Source of the DNA: Suilimivivens sp963618065
GTDB taxonomy: Bacteria; Bacillota; Clostridia; Lachnospirales; Lachnospiraceae
NCBI GenBank assembly: GCA_963618065.1
Contig: CAVERH010000012.1
Coordinates: 1 to 64,000 of the forward strand
DNA: 64,000 nucleotides
Direction: 5' to 3'
The position numbers and the translations under genes were made by a program. Below the pieces are notes generated by a model. It had not been told where the DNA came from and ran no database searches. It saw only the letters and a list, made by a program, of their open reading frames with translations. Below are positions 8,811 to 17,259 of the stretch, piece by piece. Each line of letters starts with the position of its first letter. Position 1 is the first letter of the stretch.

Positions 8811-8840
8811 ATTATATTGTGATTTATTCACATTTGTCAA
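8811..8840 (-). promoter_or_regulatory. rloA promoter with an embedded palindromic operator
   Basis: On the minus strand TTGACA (8840-8835) and TATAAT (8816-8811) are separated by 18 bp. The perfect palindrome TGTGA-N5-TCACA at 8818-8832 fills the spacer, so a bound protein would block polymerase. A nearly identical palindrome lies at 8890-8904. Confidence 0.75.
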
Positions 8841-8889
8841 TCATTTTAGGCTATATATTCATATTATTCTTTTATGTTTTTGTTGTTCA

Positions 8890-8904
8890 TGTGATTTTAT
8901 CACA
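8890..8904. promoter_or_regulatory. Second TGTGA-N5-TCACA palindrome upstream of rloA
   Basis: ATGTGATTTTATCACAT is a perfect inverted repeat matching the operator in the rloA promoter except in the central bases. Its centre is 72 bp away. No T-run follows, so a terminator for the Nudix gene is unlikely; an auxiliary operator for looping or cooperative binding is more plausible. Confidence 0.55.
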
Positions 8905-8935
8905 TATAAAGGTGTCGATTTTTCTATATAGCTTT

Positions 8936-9667
8936 CTATAAATCAAAACACAAGAGATACTTCATCAACGTCTTAAGTCCCTCGATCGGCACACAGAACT
9001 CAGGATTCCGGGTAAGGCAGGCTTCGTGAACCTCCTCTAAGTCAAACCATTCCACAGCCTCCACTTCCTCCCTTTGCAGGGTAAGCTTTTCCATATCTAC
9101 CGGCTCCTGATAGCAAAACACGAACGATGTTTCATTATCCTTGAAAGGATGCCCATGAAATTCCATTTCATAATGAATATGAAACTTTCCTGCATAGTTC
9201 AGCTGCTCCGGAGATGCATGGATACCAAGCTCCTCTTCCAATTCCCGTATTGCTGATTCAAGCGGTTCGTCTCCTGCCTGAATATGTCCGGCGGATGACG
9301 TATCAAAGCAGCCCGGAAAGGATTCCTTATCTTCTGCCCGTTTCTGTAACAGGACCTGATATTTTCCATCTATCATACGGACAACCCATACATGGGCGGT
9401 TCTATGACAAATACCCTCGGCATGGGCATGACTTCGTTCTACGATTCCTCCGATTGGCTGTCCTTCTTCATTACAAATATCAAACAGCTCTGCGGTCCAT
9501 TCCGATCCCTCTTCCAGATGCTTTTCCTTAAGCCAGTCATCGTAAACACTCAGTTCCCGTTTTTCTCCCAGTTCATTTTCAAGCGTTACAACACATTTGG
9601 CTTTTTCCCCATCCGGCCGTTCTTCACATCCGTATTCTCCATCAAAAATCTGTTTCATTCTCCACAT
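8936..9667 (-). CDS. Nudix hydrolase of the IPP-isomerase-like subgroup with an N-terminal extension
   Basis: About 243 residues. The first 75 residues are an extra domain (FDGEYGCEERPDGEKAKC and following) of unknown role. After ICHRTAHVWVVRM comes a Nudix domain with QKRAEDKESFPGCFDTSSAG and a complete box from GHIQAGDEPLESAIRELEEE near residues 145-165, close to the YfcD/IPP-isomerase branch. These proteins hydrolyse nucleoside diphosphate derivatives; the substrate is unknown. AGGAG precedes a cluster of start codons at 9670, 9667 and 9655; the second ATG gives the best spacing. It lies downstream of a small unknown gene in the same direction. Confidence 0.8.
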   Translation of the reverse strand: MWRMKQIFDGEYGCEERPDGEKAKCVVTLENELGEKRELSVYDDWLKEKHLEEGSEWTAELFDICNEEGQPIGGIVERSHAHAEGICHRTAHVWVVRMIDGKYQVLLQKRAEDKESFPGCFDTSSAGHIQAGDEPLESAIRELEEELGIHASPEQLNYAGKFHIHYEMEFHGHPFKDNETSFVFCYQEPVDMEKLTLQREEVEAVEWFDLEEVHEACLTRNPEFCVPIEGLKTLMKYLLCFDL

Positions 9668-9713
9668 CATTAGCTCCTATTTTATATCATTTTGTATGCC
9701 AATCACATCTGCT

Positions 9714-10016
9714 CTAAGATCTGTCGCTTTCCTCATCAAACAATGGACTGTTCCAGGTCATTTCATTCCACCTGGCATTGGTTGCTTCCATTTCTTTCTT
9801 CTGCATAATCCGGTTCCGGTCACTTAAGATCGACAACATCTCGTCCACTATCTCCGCTTCCGGCAGACTGGTATAATGCGACAGGTAGCCGATCATCCTT
9901 CCCGCGGTAAAATCTGTATTCAGATTCTGTGAAATCAAATCGCTAAACTCCTCAGAATATCCCTTCTCCATCAGCATCTGATACAAAATCCTGCTGCTTT
10001 TCGATTTTTCTCTCAT
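9714..10016 (-). CDS. Small conserved-looking protein of unknown function
   Basis: About 100 residues from MREKSKSSRILYQ, with AGAGGGACAGG just ahead of the chosen ATG. It is mostly helical and charged, containing EKGYSEEFSDLISQNLNTDFTA, GYLSHYTSLPEAEIVDEML and an acidic tail. I recognise no domain. An in-frame extension to 10079 exists and leads straight into the 51-bp array in the same frame, but it needs a TTG start without a ribosome binding site. It sits downstream of the UvrD-type helicase in the same orientation, separated by the array, so cotranscription is possible. Confidence 0.6.
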   Translation of the reverse strand: MREKSKSSRILYQMLMEKGYSEEFSDLISQNLNTDFTAGRMIGYLSHYTSLPEAEIVDEMLSILSDRNRIMQKKEMEATNARWNEMTWNSPLFDEESDRS

Positions 10017-10070
10017 ACCTGTCCCTCTTTTCCAATTTCTTCCTGTTCCTTTTCGTGCTTCTTTATTTAC

Positions 10071-10387
10071 CATACCCAATCATTTCTCTTGCTCTGGGTA
10101 CTGACTGTCTTTTTTACTCACCATACCCAGCCGTTTCTCTTGCTCCGGGTACTGGCGCTCTTTTTCTTCGCCTATACCCAGAGATTTCATTCTCATTGGG
10201 TATCAGATTTGTATTTCTTCTTCCATACCCTCTGGATCAATTTTCATTGGGTACCAAGGTTGCTTTTCTTCTTCCATACCCTCTGATTTCCTTTTCGCTG
10301 GGTATGAAATCTACATTTCTCCTGCTATACCCTCTATTCTCAAATTAACTGGGTACTTGAATCACTTTTAACTTCCCATACCCAATA
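10071..10387. repeat. Array 1 of a 51-bp-period TACCC/GGGTA palindromic repeat
   Basis: TACCC starts at 10073, 10124, 10175, 10226, 10277, 10328 and 10379, exactly 51 bp apart. GGGTA starts 23 bp after each of the first six (10096, 10147, 10198, 10249, 10300, 10351). Every unit is therefore TACCC-N18-GGGTA-N23. Outside these pentamers the units are strongly diverged, with a pyrimidine-rich tail on the plus strand. The array fills the 400-bp spacer between the helicase gene and the small gene at 9714. Because 51 is a multiple of three, long frames with 17-residue periodicity appear on both strands; the minus-strand frame contains stops. The same architecture recurs at 59706-60095. Confidence 0.9.
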
Positions 10388-10418
10388 CACCTAGCAATAA
10401 CCGTCAAAAACTATAAAA

Positions 10419-12737
10419 TCAGGTTTCTTCCTCCGTTACAATCCGCATCCCCATCTGAAAAGCAACCGGATAAAGGAAGTTCTTTTCAAGTCCGGAGTCG
10501 AAGATCACCGTAAATTTCCCTGTAATTCCATCTGCATGATAAACTGCATCGCTGATGACTCCCATTCCGTATTTCATCTGTTCAACCCTTTCTCCAATAA
10601 CTAGCTGAGTCTCCGTCTTCTGCAAGGTCTGATCCGGTTGCAAGACTGCAATCGTCTTTCCTTCCACTCTCTTCTCATTCTGCAAATTCATACGATCAGA
10701 CAACTTCAAACTATCCGGCTTCACATTCCCAGACTTTACACTATCAAACTCCATGCCATTAAGATTCTTCACACTATATAGTTCCGTACTATTAACTTTG
10801 AGCCTAATCTTCCCCTGATCCAGCTTCGCACCCTCCAACTTCTTCGTCTTATCTGACTTCGTACCTTCCGCTTTCTCCGCTTTCACAGGACTCATCTCCC
10901 GGATAAAGGACGAAGACTCCTCGGACAGCTTGAATATATGGAGCACACTTTTGGCTCTCGTCATGCCAACATAAAACAGCCGCCGTTCCTCTTCAAATTC
11001 CTTCTTTTCCTGCGGTGTTGCCTTCTTCGAATAAACCACCTTGTCCGGAAAGACGCCATCGCAGACATCCATCAGATAAACCTCCTCATATTCAAGTCCC
11101 TTGGAGGAATGAATCGTAGACAGAATAAAATTGCTGTCATAATCCGGGTGCTTCTCCCGCAGCATATTCTGCAGGAACTCGAGTCTCCCTAAAAAGCTGC
11201 CAATCGACACCTCTTCATAGGACAGCATCTTTAGAATAAAAAGCTTGTTGTCATCAATATTGTTGCGTTCCAGATATTCCCCATATCCCAACGGAGTCTC
11301 AATCCGGAAAAGCACCTTGGAGGGAGCCTCTTTCAGCATATTACGCAAGTGTGTTGCAAAAGCCCGGCACTTTCCAAGCACCATGCCGTTCAGGCCTTTC
11401 GCATATTCTGTGGCCTCCAGTACCGGAATATGCCGTTCCTCACTGATCCGGCATAACTGCTGCGCCTGATTCTTCTTCAAATATGTCTGGCATTTAAAAT
11501 AAATCCGTAAGAAAAGCTCCGTATCATACGGATTTAAGGCAAACCGCATAATATTCGTCACATCCGTCACAACACGGTGCGTAAAAAAAGCCATATCGGT
11601 GCTTTTGATCCGGTACGGAACCTGCTGCCGTTCAAGCCGGTCTATGAGTGGGAGCGCGCTTTCATTATCCCGGTACAAAACCGCTGTCTCCACCTCATGG
11701 TTCTGCGCCACCTTCAAAAGATAACTGTACTGAGCCGCCCGGTTTCGCAGGGAAATATAATGAATCTCCGCCTCTTCTGCTTTCGTCGGAATCATGTGCT
11801 TGCGATGCCGGAGCTTATTATGCTGGATAAAGCAGTCAGCTGCCGCTACAATCTTCGCATTGGAGCGATAGTTCTGATCCATCACAAGCTCCTTTGCCCC
11901 GGGATGCTCCTTCGCAAAATTAAGCAGTGCCTCCGGATAAGCCGCACGAAACCCGTAAATGCTCTGATCCTCGTCTCCTACCATAAAGAGATTTCCCTGC
12001 TCTCCCGCCAGAAGTCCGATGATCATATGCTGGATTTTAGACGTATCCTGCGCCTCGTCCACACAGATATACCGGTACTTTTCCTGATAAAATTGAAGAA
12101 GCGTAGGGCTCCCTTTCAGCATCCGGTACGCATAAATCATCTGGTCATCGTAGTCCATGAAGCTGTTCTGCTTCAGATAAGTATTGTATGCACGGTAAAT
12201 TTCCCAGAGCGGAATGCCCTCTTCCTTGCCAAGCTCACGGATTTCCTCCTCGGAAAGCAGCATGTTCTTACAATAGGTAATCAGCGTGCGCGCATTCTTC
12301 ACGTCGCTTTCGGTCGGATATTCCGACAGGTTCTGTACCAGAATCTCCGTGAGTATTCTTGCAATCACCTTTTCATCGGTCAGCAGTTCGAATGCACTCT
12401 TTCCGATCATCTGTCCGTATCTGGCAATCACTTTGGCACAAATCCCGTTGATCGTCCGGAATTCCAGTGCATTGCTGTATTCCTCGCCAAAAATCTCCCG
12501 GAACCGGCGTGCCATATCCTTCGTTGCAGCAACCGTATAGGTCAGGGTCAGAATGTTTTCCGGCCGTATTCCCTCACAATAAAGCATATACCCAAGCCTG
12601 GTGACTAAAACGGTAGTCTTGCCGCTTCCCGGAACCGCCAACAGCAGAACCGGTCCATTCACTGTCTGCACCGCGGTGAGCTGCTTCTCATTCAGATGTC
12701 CTGTATATATTTGTAAAAAAGTATCTCTCTCCATCAT
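10419..12737 (-). CDS. UvrD/PcrA-type superfamily 1 ATP-dependent DNA helicase
   Basis: About 772 residues. Motif I LLAVPGSGKTT, motif II ICVDEAQDTS, motif III GDEDQSIYGFRAA, motif IV DQNYRSN, motif V ILSTIHSSKGLEYEEVYLMD and motif VI EERRLFYVGMTRAKS are all present, so it should be an active 3'-5' helicase or helicase-nuclease partner. The preferred start is the ATG at 12737 or 12734, just past the upstream aldo/keto reductase stop; an in-frame ATG at 12782 would overlap that gene. Residues about 626-680 are a degenerate pentapeptide repeat encoded by 15-bp units. A final small domain (GERVEQMKYGMGVISD) resembles the UvrD C-terminal Tudor-like fold. Confidence 0.9.
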   Translation of the reverse strand: MMERDTFLQIYTGHLNEKQLTAVQTVNGPVLLLAVPGSGKTTVLVTRLGYMLYCEGIRPENILTLTYTVAATKDMARRFREIFGEEYSNALEFRTINGICAKVIARYGQMIGKSAFELLTDEKVIARILTEILVQNLSEYPTESDVKNARTLITYCKNMLLSEEEIRELGKEEGIPLWEIYRAYNTYLKQNSFMDYDDQMIYAYRMLKGSPTLLQFYQEKYRYICVDEAQDTSKIQHMIIGLLAGEQGNLFMVGDEDQSIYGFRAAYPEALLNFAKEHPGAKELVMDQNYRSNAKIVAAADCFIQHNKLRHRKHMIPTKAEEAEIHYISLRNRAAQYSYLLKVAQNHEVETAVLYRDNESALPLIDRLERQQVPYRIKSTDMAFFTHRVVTDVTNIMRFALNPYDTELFLRIYFKCQTYLKKNQAQQLCRISEERHIPVLEATEYAKGLNGMVLGKCRAFATHLRNMLKEAPSKVLFRIETPLGYGEYLERNNIDDNKLFILKMLSYEEVSIGSFLGRLEFLQNMLREKHPDYDSNFILSTIHSSKGLEYEEVYLMDVCDGVFPDKVVYSKKATPQEKKEFEEERRLFYVGMTRAKSVLHIFKLSEESSSFIREMSPVKAEKAEGTKSDKTKKLEGAKLDQGKIRLKVNSTELYSVKNLNGMEFDSVKSGNVKPDSLKLSDRMNLQNEKRVEGKTIAVLQPDQTLQKTETQLVIGERVEQMKYGMGVISDAVYHADGITGKFTVIFDSGLEKNFLYPVAFQMGMRIVTEEET
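10694..10858 (-). repeat. In-frame degenerate 15-bp tandem repeat within the helicase gene
   Basis: About eleven 15-bp units, consensus on the plus strand NN-CTATC-A-ACTTC-A, encode a pentapeptide-periodic linker (DSVKS, NVKPD, SLKLS and similar) between the helicase core and the C-terminal domain. The period is a multiple of three and the frame stays open. Confidence 0.6.
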
Positions 12738-12747
12738 TCCATATACT

Positions 12748-13737
12748 TTACTTCGAAATCCGGTCAATCGCTTCAATTTCATCCTGCGTAAAGCTGGTGT
12801 TCTCGACTGCCTTAATGTTATCCAAAATCTGGGACGGCTTGGATGCGCCTGCCAGCACCGAAGTAATTACTTCTTCTTTTAAGAGCCAGGAAAGTGCCAT
12901 TTCCGCAAGGGTCTGTCCTCTTTCTTCGGCAATTTCATTCAAAGCACGGATCTTGCCTAATACGTTTTCTCCCAGTCGGGATTCCTGCAGGAATCGTCCA
13001 TCGGTACGCACACGGCTATCCTCCGGAATGCCATTTAAATAGCGGTCCGAAAGCATTCCCTGTGCCAGAGGAGAGAAGCAGATCACACCTTTGCCAAGCT
13101 TCTTGGCCATTGCTTTCAAGCCATTCTGTTCAATCGTCCGGTCAAAAATGTTATAACAGTTCTGATTAATCACAAATGGAACATGCAGTTTATCCAGAAT
13201 AGCGGATGCCTTTTCGAGTGTCGGACCGTCATAGTTGGATAAACCGACATACAATGCCTTGCCGCTTGCCACGATCTGCGAAAGGGCTCCCATTGTTTCT
13301 TCTAACGGAGTATTCGGATCCATCCGGTGGTGATAAAAAATATCCACATAATCAAGACCAAGCCGTTTCAGGGACTGATCGATGCTGGCGATCAGATATT
13401 TGCGGCTTCCCCAGTCTCCGTAAGGTCCCGACCACATATCATAGCCTGCCTTCGTGGAAATAATCATTTCATCACGGTATGGCATAAAATGCTCTTTTAA
13501 GATCTTTCCGAAGTTACTCTCGGCACTTCCTGCCTTTGGTCCATAGTTATTTGCCAGATCAAAGTGTGTAATTCCATGGTCAAACGCCGTGAAGCACATT
13601 TCTTCCATTTTGGCGTAAACGCCGGTGTCTCCAAAGTTGTGCCATAATCCCAGGGACACCGCCGGCAGCATCAGACCGCTCTTTCCGCAGCGGTTGTATT
13701 TCATCTTTTCATATCTTGATTCACTTGCAATGTACAT
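12748..13737 (-). CDS. Aldo/keto reductase (YghZ/Gpr-like)
   Basis: A 329-residue AKR. The start at 13737 (MYIASESRYEKMKYN) is fixed by a perfect AGGAGG seven bases upstream; the open frame runs further 5' but without a site. The catalytic set is visible: aspartate in HFDLANNYGP, tyrosine of the same segment, lysine in ISTKAGYDMW and histidine in DIFYHHRMD. The end EITSVLAGASKPSQILDN holds the NADPH phosphate-binding loop. The closest type is YghZ, which reduces methylglyoxal and L-glyceraldehyde 3-phosphate with NADPH. It precedes the helicase gene by about 10 bp and may be cotranscribed with it. Confidence 0.9.
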   Translation of the reverse strand: MYIASESRYEKMKYNRCGKSGLMLPAVSLGLWHNFGDTGVYAKMEEMCFTAFDHGITHFDLANNYGPKAGSAESNFGKILKEHFMPYRDEMIISTKAGYDMWSGPYGDWGSRKYLIASIDQSLKRLGLDYVDIFYHHRMDPNTPLEETMGALSQIVASGKALYVGLSNYDGPTLEKASAILDKLHVPFVINQNCYNIFDRTIEQNGLKAMAKKLGKGVICFSPLAQGMLSDRYLNGIPEDSRVRTDGRFLQESRLGENVLGKIRALNEIAEERGQTLAEMALSWLLKEEVITSVLAGASKPSQILDNIKAVENTSFTQDEIEAIDRISK

Positions 13738-13872
13738 TTCTTTTCCTCCTGTTATTCTTTTCTCTGTTCTTCTTTTTACCTGATTTCCACATATCGGTAT
13801 TGGATTAGAGTATAGGTCATTTTCCCTGATTTTACAATCATTTATGACAACTATCAAAACTATATTTGCAGC

Positions 13873-13898
13873 AAAAAACGCCTTTCAAAAGAAAGGCG
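13873..13898 (-). terminator. Intrinsic terminator of the rubrerythrin gene
   Basis: Read on the minus strand, CGCCTTTC-TTTT-GAAAGGCG is an 8-bp stem followed by TTTTTT, starting about 11 bases after the rubrerythrin stop. Confidence 0.85.
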
Positions 13899-13908
13899 CC
13901 CCAGCTAT

Positions 13909-14448
13909 TTAATAATTTTCCGCATGAACTTCAAAATAAGCCTGTGGATGAGCACATACCGGACAGACGTCAGGTGCTTTTTCACCTACCACAATATGTC
14001 CGCAATTACGACATTCCCAAACCTTCACTTCACTCTTTGCAAAGACTTCCTGCATCTCTACATTATGAAGAAGTGCACGATATCGTTCCTCATGCTTCTT
14101 CTCAATGGCACCGACTAACCGGAATTTTGCAGCAAGTTCCGGAAAACCTTCCTCCTCTGCCGTCTTTGCAAATTCTTCATACATATCCGTCCATTCATAG
14201 TTCTCACCATCCGCTGCTGCCGCAAGATTTTCCGCCGTGCTTCCAATACCATTCAGCTCCTTGAACCACATCTTGGCATGTTCCTTTTCATTATCAGCAG
14301 TCTTCAAAAATAAAGAGGAAATCTGTTCGAATCCTTCCTTCTTTGCTTTGGATGCAAAGTAGGTGTATTTGTTTCTTGCCTGGGATTCTCCTGCAAATGC
14401 CTCCAGCAGATTTTTTTCGGTCTGTGTTCCTTCATACTTATTTGCCAT
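13909..14448 (-). CDS. rbr: Rubrerythrin
   Basis: A 179-residue rubrerythrin. The N-terminal ferritin-like four-helix domain carries the diiron glutamates (FAGESQARNKY, KEHAKMWF, EEGFPELAAKF, EKKHEERY). The C-terminal rubredoxin domain has the two Cys pairs CRNCG and CPVCA. It reduces hydrogen peroxide in the anaerobic cytoplasm using electrons from rubredoxin or NADH oxidoreductases. It is monocistronic, with AAGGAGAT before the start, its own promoter at 14508-14535 and an intrinsic terminator. In Firmicutes such genes are commonly under PerR; I did not find a convincing PerR box. Confidence 0.95.
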   Translation of the reverse strand: MANKYEGTQTEKNLLEAFAGESQARNKYTYFASKAKKEGFEQISSLFLKTADNEKEHAKMWFKELNGIGSTAENLAAAADGENYEWTDMYEEFAKTAEEEGFPELAAKFRLVGAIEKKHEERYRALLHNVEMQEVFAKSEVKVWECRNCGHIVVGEKAPDVCPVCAHPQAYFEVHAENY

Positions 14449-14507
14449 AATCTTAATCTCCTTTATCCGTTCTTTATTTATAAATCAGTAACAATTCCTA
14501 TTATTAT

Positions 14508-14535
14508 AATATATTAAATTTTTTAATTTTGTCAA
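14508..14535 (-). promoter_or_regulatory. Rubrerythrin promoter
   Basis: Minus strand TTGACA (14535-14530), 16 bp, then TATATT (14513-14508), with an overlapping TATAAT a few bases further. The region is very AT-rich, fitting strong basal expression. Confidence 0.65.
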
Positions 14536-14689
14536 GCGTATATCACACTTATATACTGATTATATTTCCCTATCTGCTTAATGGGTAAATGATGATTATC
14601 CAATATTAGAATGGAATCTTTCTATCAATAAGGGTGAGATTCCTGTATAGTAGGTCTATAGAAAAAATTTACAGATTATAAAACACTTT

Positions 14690-14716
14690 CTACAGGATCC
14701 TGAAACATACCTGTAG
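14690..14716 (+). promoter_or_regulatory. Inverted repeat before the GH9 gene
   Basis: CTACAGG-N13-CCTGTAG is a perfect 7-bp inverted repeat ending just before the ribosome binding site (GGGAAAGG) of the GH9 gene. A weaker GGAATC/GATTCC pair lies further upstream. It may be an operator or a translation-affecting hairpin. Confidence 0.4.
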
Positions 14717-14730
14717 GGAAAGGCACAACC

Positions 14731-17259
14731 ATGGAACAACAGTACAGTTTTAAATTAGACAGCCGGACCGGCTACTTTAAAAATAATGGCGTAGACATTA
14801 TGGCTTTTATGGACATTTATCCGGTCGGACATCAGGCCGGCGTCAGTATGATTATGCACGGAAACCGTATTGCGACGAACGGAGATCTCCGTTTCGAACC
14901 GACTCCCGGGCAGTGGCAGGCCGTTCCGAAGCAGCTCGACCGAACACTCGATGAAAAGAACAATACGATTACCACCAAATTATGCTATCCCGACAAAGAA
15001 CAGCACCTGACCGGCTTTAATCCCCTGATTTATCCGGATTTTGAATTCACCTACGAGGTAAAGGTGCACGGCGAGGGCAGTCATGTCATCGTATCCGTGG
15101 ATCTGGACCGCCCGGTTCCGGAGGAATTCTCAGGGAAATTATGCTTCAATCTGGAACTGGTTCCACATATTCTGTTCGGTAAGCCCTGGATTATGGATAA
15201 GAAGCAGGGGATTTTCCCGCCGCAGCCAAACGGTCCGACCCGTCAGAGTCCCGGCAACCATTTACATCCTTACAAAGAACCGGATACTTCCATGCGCATG
15301 CCGCTTGACAAGCTGGTACATAATCGGACCTCCTACAATCCGGCAACCGCAGATACCCTGATTGCAGAGCCCTATGCGGTCGGCAGACGATTCACCTCCC
15401 GTCCGGATGATCCTTACCAGCGCTTTACCATCGAAAGCGTCGGTGCAGACTTAAAGCTGTATGACGGTCGCATGAACCATAACAATGGTTGGTTTGTCTT
15501 AAGCAGCGAGGTTCCTGCCGGCAAAACGAAGGATGCGATCCACTGGATCATCACGCCCCACGTTGTGGAGGACTGGATGTATACTCCTGTGGTACAGGTT
15601 TCCCAGGTAGGCTACCATCCGGCTGCTTCGAAGGCAGCCGTGATTGAACTGGATCAGCGGGAAACCCGCCGTGAGGATGCGGTTCTTTATCAGATCACGG
15701 AAAACGGACCTGTGGAGCTTCAGCGCAGTACACCCAAAGAATGGGGCGACTTTTTACGGTATCATTATCTGAAATACGACTTCTCCAATATTCAGGAGGA
15801 GGGCTTATACGAGGTGGTTTACGGCAGCAGCACTTCGGCAATTTTCCGTGTTGCCAGCGATATTTATGACCGTGGTGTGTGGCAGCCGGTACTGGAATAC
15901 TTCCTTCCGGTCCAGATGTGCCATATGCGTGTGAGTGAAAAATACCGGGTATGGCATGATCTGTGCCATGATGATGATGCACGTATGGCACCGGTGAATT
16001 ATAACCATTTTGACGGCTATGTTCAGGGATCTTCCACCCTGACGAAATATCAGCCCGGAGACAAGGTGCCCGGACTCAATGTTGGCGGCTGGCACGATGC
16101 CGGTGACTTCGATCTGCGCGTGGAATCACAGGCCGGAGAAGCCTACAATCTGGCTCTTGCCTTTGAAGCGTTCCACGTGGATTACGACGCAACCACCATC
16201 GATCAGGAGCATAAAATTACGGAAATCCACCAGCCGGATGGCAAAAATGATATTTTACAGCAGATTGAGCATGGTGTGTTAAGTGTTGTTTCCGGCTACC
16301 GCGCCTTGGGACGGCTGTATCGCGGCATCATCTGTAACGATCTGCGTCAGTATGTCCTCCTTGGCGATCCTGCTGCCATGACCAAAAATTTCGCAGGTGA
16401 TGAGGATGACCGGTGGGTGTTTACCGAAGACAATTCTCCCAGACAGCTTATGACGGCTGCCCAGCTTGCCGGTGCATCCCGTGCATTAAAGGGCTTTAAC
16501 GATGAATTAAGTAAGGAAGCCTTGCAGGATGCCATGGAACTTTACGAAAGTACCGTGGGAGATCATCTGGTCAATGAAAACTTCGCCTCCTTCCATGCGG
16601 TAACCGATGGAAGTGACAAGACGGATCATGCCAGAGTCCATGCTGCCGTTGAGCTTTTCTTAACAACAGGGGATGACCGCTATAAGGACTATCTGCTTGG
16701 TCAGTGTGATTTTATTGTGGAAAATATTAAGACACTCGGCTGGATCATCTGCCGTGTGGTTCATAAGTTAAAGGATAAAGATTTCACAGAGAAAATCCGT
16801 GAAGCCCTGACCGAGCTGAAAGCTTCGATTGATGAAGAGAGTAAAGAAACCCCTTACGGAATCCCCTACCGTCCGTTAATCTGGGGTGCCGGATGGGGGA
16901 TTCAGCGGATGGGATTCGAGTATTATTTCCTGCATGAAGCCTTTCCGGACATTTTCGAACCGGATCTGATTCTCCGTGCATTGAATTTTGTATTGGGATG
17001 CCACCCCGGATCGAACACCGCTTCCTTTGCATCCGGTGTCGGAGCACGCTCCGCTACCGTTGCTTACGGGATGAACCGCGCCGATTATTCCTATATTCCG
17101 GGCGGTGTGATCTCCGGTACGGCACTGATCCGTCCCGACTTCCCGGAGCTGCTTGAATTTCCGTATCTCTGGCAGCAGGGAGAATATGTACTCGGTGGCG
17201 GATCCTCCAATTATATGTTCCTGGTTTTAGCGGCGCAAAAGGTCTTACTTGAAAAATAA
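14731..17259 (+). CDS. Glycoside hydrolase family 9 (endoglucanase-type), no signal peptide
   Basis: An 842-residue GH9 protein. After an N-terminal domain of about 285 residues that I do not recognise, the Ig-like CelD_N segment begins at VVQVSQVGYHP near 288. The catalytic domain carries the GGWHDAGDFD signature at 452-461, with Asp456 and Asp459 as base candidates, CHPGSNTASFASGVGARS near 757, and a C-terminal acid candidate Glu818 in QQGEYVLGGGSSNY. GH9 enzymes cleave beta-1,4-glucans or related oligosaccharides by inversion. There is no N-terminal signal peptide, so it probably acts in the cytoplasm on imported oligosaccharides. The 3' end overlaps the converging membrane gene by 49 bp. 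Confidence 0.9.
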   Translation: MEQQYSFKLDSRTGYFKNNGVDIMAFMDIYPVGHQAGVSMIMHGNRIATNGDLRFEPTPGQWQAVPKQLDRTLDEKNNTITTKLCYPDKEQHLTGFNPLIYPDFEFTYEVKVHGEGSHVIVSVDLDRPVPEEFSGKLCFNLELVPHILFGKPWIMDKKQGIFPPQPNGPTRQSPGNHLHPYKEPDTSMRMPLDKLVHNRTSYNPATADTLIAEPYAVGRRFTSRPDDPYQRFTIESVGADLKLYDGRMNHNNGWFVLSSEVPAGKTKDAIHWIITPHVVEDWMYTPVVQVSQVGYHPAASKAAVIELDQRETRREDAVLYQITENGPVELQRSTPKEWGDFLRYHYLKYDFSNIQEEGLYEVVYGSSTSAIFRVASDIYDRGVWQPVLEYFLPVQMCHMRVSEKYRVWHDLCHDDDARMAPVNYNHFDGYVQGSSTLTKYQPGDKVPGLNVGGWHDAGDFDLRVESQAGEAYNLALAFEAFHVDYDATTIDQEHKITEIHQPDGKNDILQQIEHGVLSVVSGYRALGRLYRGIICNDLRQYVLLGDPAAMTKNFAGDEDDRWVFTEDNSPRQLMTAAQLAGASRALKGFNDELSKEALQDAMELYESTVGDHLVNENFASFHAVTDGSDKTDHARVHAAVELFLTTGDDRYKDYLLGQCDFIVENIKTLGWIICRVVHKLKDKDFTEKIREALTELKASIDEESKETPYGIPYRPLIWGAGWGIQRMGFEYYFLHEAFPDIFEPDLILRALNFVLGCHPGSNTASFASGVGARSATVAYGMNRADYSYIPGGVISGTALIRPDFPELLEFPYLWQQGEYVLGGGSSNYMFLVLAAQKVLLEK

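Noticed and set aside
8890..8904. Terminator of the Nudix gene
   Set aside because: No T-run follows on either strand and the same palindrome sits inside the rloA promoter.
10055..10348. 97-residue hydrophobic protein with 17-residue repeats on the plus strand
   Set aside because: The frame is a by-product of the 51-bp period; there is no ribosome binding site and it opposes the flanking genes.
10071..10387. CRISPR array
   Set aside because: The constant parts are only five bases each and the intervals share positions with one another; there are no 23-40-bp identical repeats, no unique spacers and no cas genes.
11577..12608. 343-residue frame antisense to the helicase gene
   Set aside because: Long only because of codon bias on the coding strand; no recognisable motif or ribosome binding site.
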